Below are positions 6,077-6,281 of a stretch of 6,281 bases of DNA, piece after piece (positions within the stretch are counted from its first letter, which is position 1; each line of letters starts with the position of its first letter). The translations under genes were made by a program, and so were the position numbers. Source of the DNA: Rhodospirillaceae bacterium. Its GTDB lineage: Bacteria; Pseudomonadota; Alphaproteobacteria; MPNO01; UBA2964. Location of the stretch: NCBI GenBank assembly GCA_002724505.1, contig PBOV01000035.1:12456-18736 (forward strand), in the 5' to 3' direction. Under the pieces are notes generated by a model. It worked only from the letters and a program-made list of their open reading frames with translations. It ran no database searches and was not told the DNA's origin.

Positions 6077-6281
6077 CTATTGACGCAAGAGCTGCCCGTA
6101 ACCCCCAATTCTATCGTCTATACCTAGTAGGCGTAGGGCACGCCAAAACGATGCCGTATTGCTGGTAATTACGGGTTTTCCGAGGTCTTGTTCTAGATCT
6201 TCGACGATTCCAGCAGAACCAAAGTCCGTGCAACAAATCAAAATCGCTTCTGAATCCGGGCTGTCAACAGATTTCGCGTGG
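6077..6281 (-). CDS. Maleate isomerase / arylmalonate decarboxylase-like Asp/Glu racemase superfamily protein, C-terminal fragment
   Basis: The last 67 codons of a - strand gene that continues beyond the right edge; its stop is TAG read on the - strand at 6077-6079. The fragment carries the hallmark end of this superfamily: a hydrophobic strand with a Cys (AILICCTDF; the second Cys, codon 6230-6232, is at the catalytic position of maleate isomerase and arylmalonate decarboxylase), then VEDLEQDLGKPVITSN, FWRALRLLGIDD, and the short terminal GYGQLLRQ that closes such enzymes. Family members isomerise maleate to fumarate, decarboxylate arylmalonates or act as racemases using one or two cysteines. 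The N-terminal half, with the partner Cys or Gly that would tell these apart, is off the window. It converges on the CMD-family gene with an 18-base gap. Confidence 0.75.
   Translation of the reverse strand, partial: HAKSVDSPDSEAILICCTDFGSAGIVEDLEQDLGKPVITSNTASFWRALRLLGIDDRIGGYGQLLRQ

Overview
The window is a stretch of bacterial metabolic genes, densely packed on both strands, with roughly balanced base composition and good Shine-Dalgarno sites. There are no RNA genes, mobile elements, CRISPR arrays or phage genes that I can see. The protein families and style suggest a Gram-negative proteobacterium, perhaps an environmental alphaproteobacterium. That is an impression from the proteins, not a marker-based assignment.

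Layout, left to right. (1) A crotonase-family (enoyl-CoA hydratase/isomerase) gene on the + strand is cut by the left edge and ends at 824. (2) After a 74-base gap comes a complete zinc-dependent medium-chain dehydrogenase (899-1981, +), probably in the same transcription unit. (3) An amidohydrolase of the ACMSD/gamma-resorcylate decarboxylase-like group lies on the - strand (2001-3437) and converges on the dehydrogenase with only 19 bases between stop codons. (4) A 169-base divergent intergenic region (3438-3606) must hold the promoters for both sides. (5) A three-gene + strand operon follows: a glutamate-1-semialdehyde-aminomutase-like class III aminotransferase (3607-4932), a two-repeat EthD-like dimeric alpha/beta-barrel protein (4946-5623), and a carboxymuconolactone decarboxylase-family protein (5654-6058). 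(6) At the right edge, on the - strand, is the C-terminal 67 residues of a maleate isomerase / arylmalonate decarboxylase-type member of the Asp/Glu racemase superfamily (6077 to beyond 6281).

Taken together, these families (crotonase, alcohol-type dehydrogenase, ACMSD-like amidohydrolase, CMD family, EthD-like barrel, maleate isomerase-like enzyme and a PLP aminotransferase) resemble a catabolic cluster for an organic acid, aromatic or amine-bearing substrate. The substrate cannot be read from the sequence. No single gene looks like a wholly new system. The points most worth attention are the unusual combination of families, the internally duplicated EthD-like protein, the altered active-site positions in the crotonase and amidohydrolase, and the GSAM-like aminotransferase in a non-haem context.
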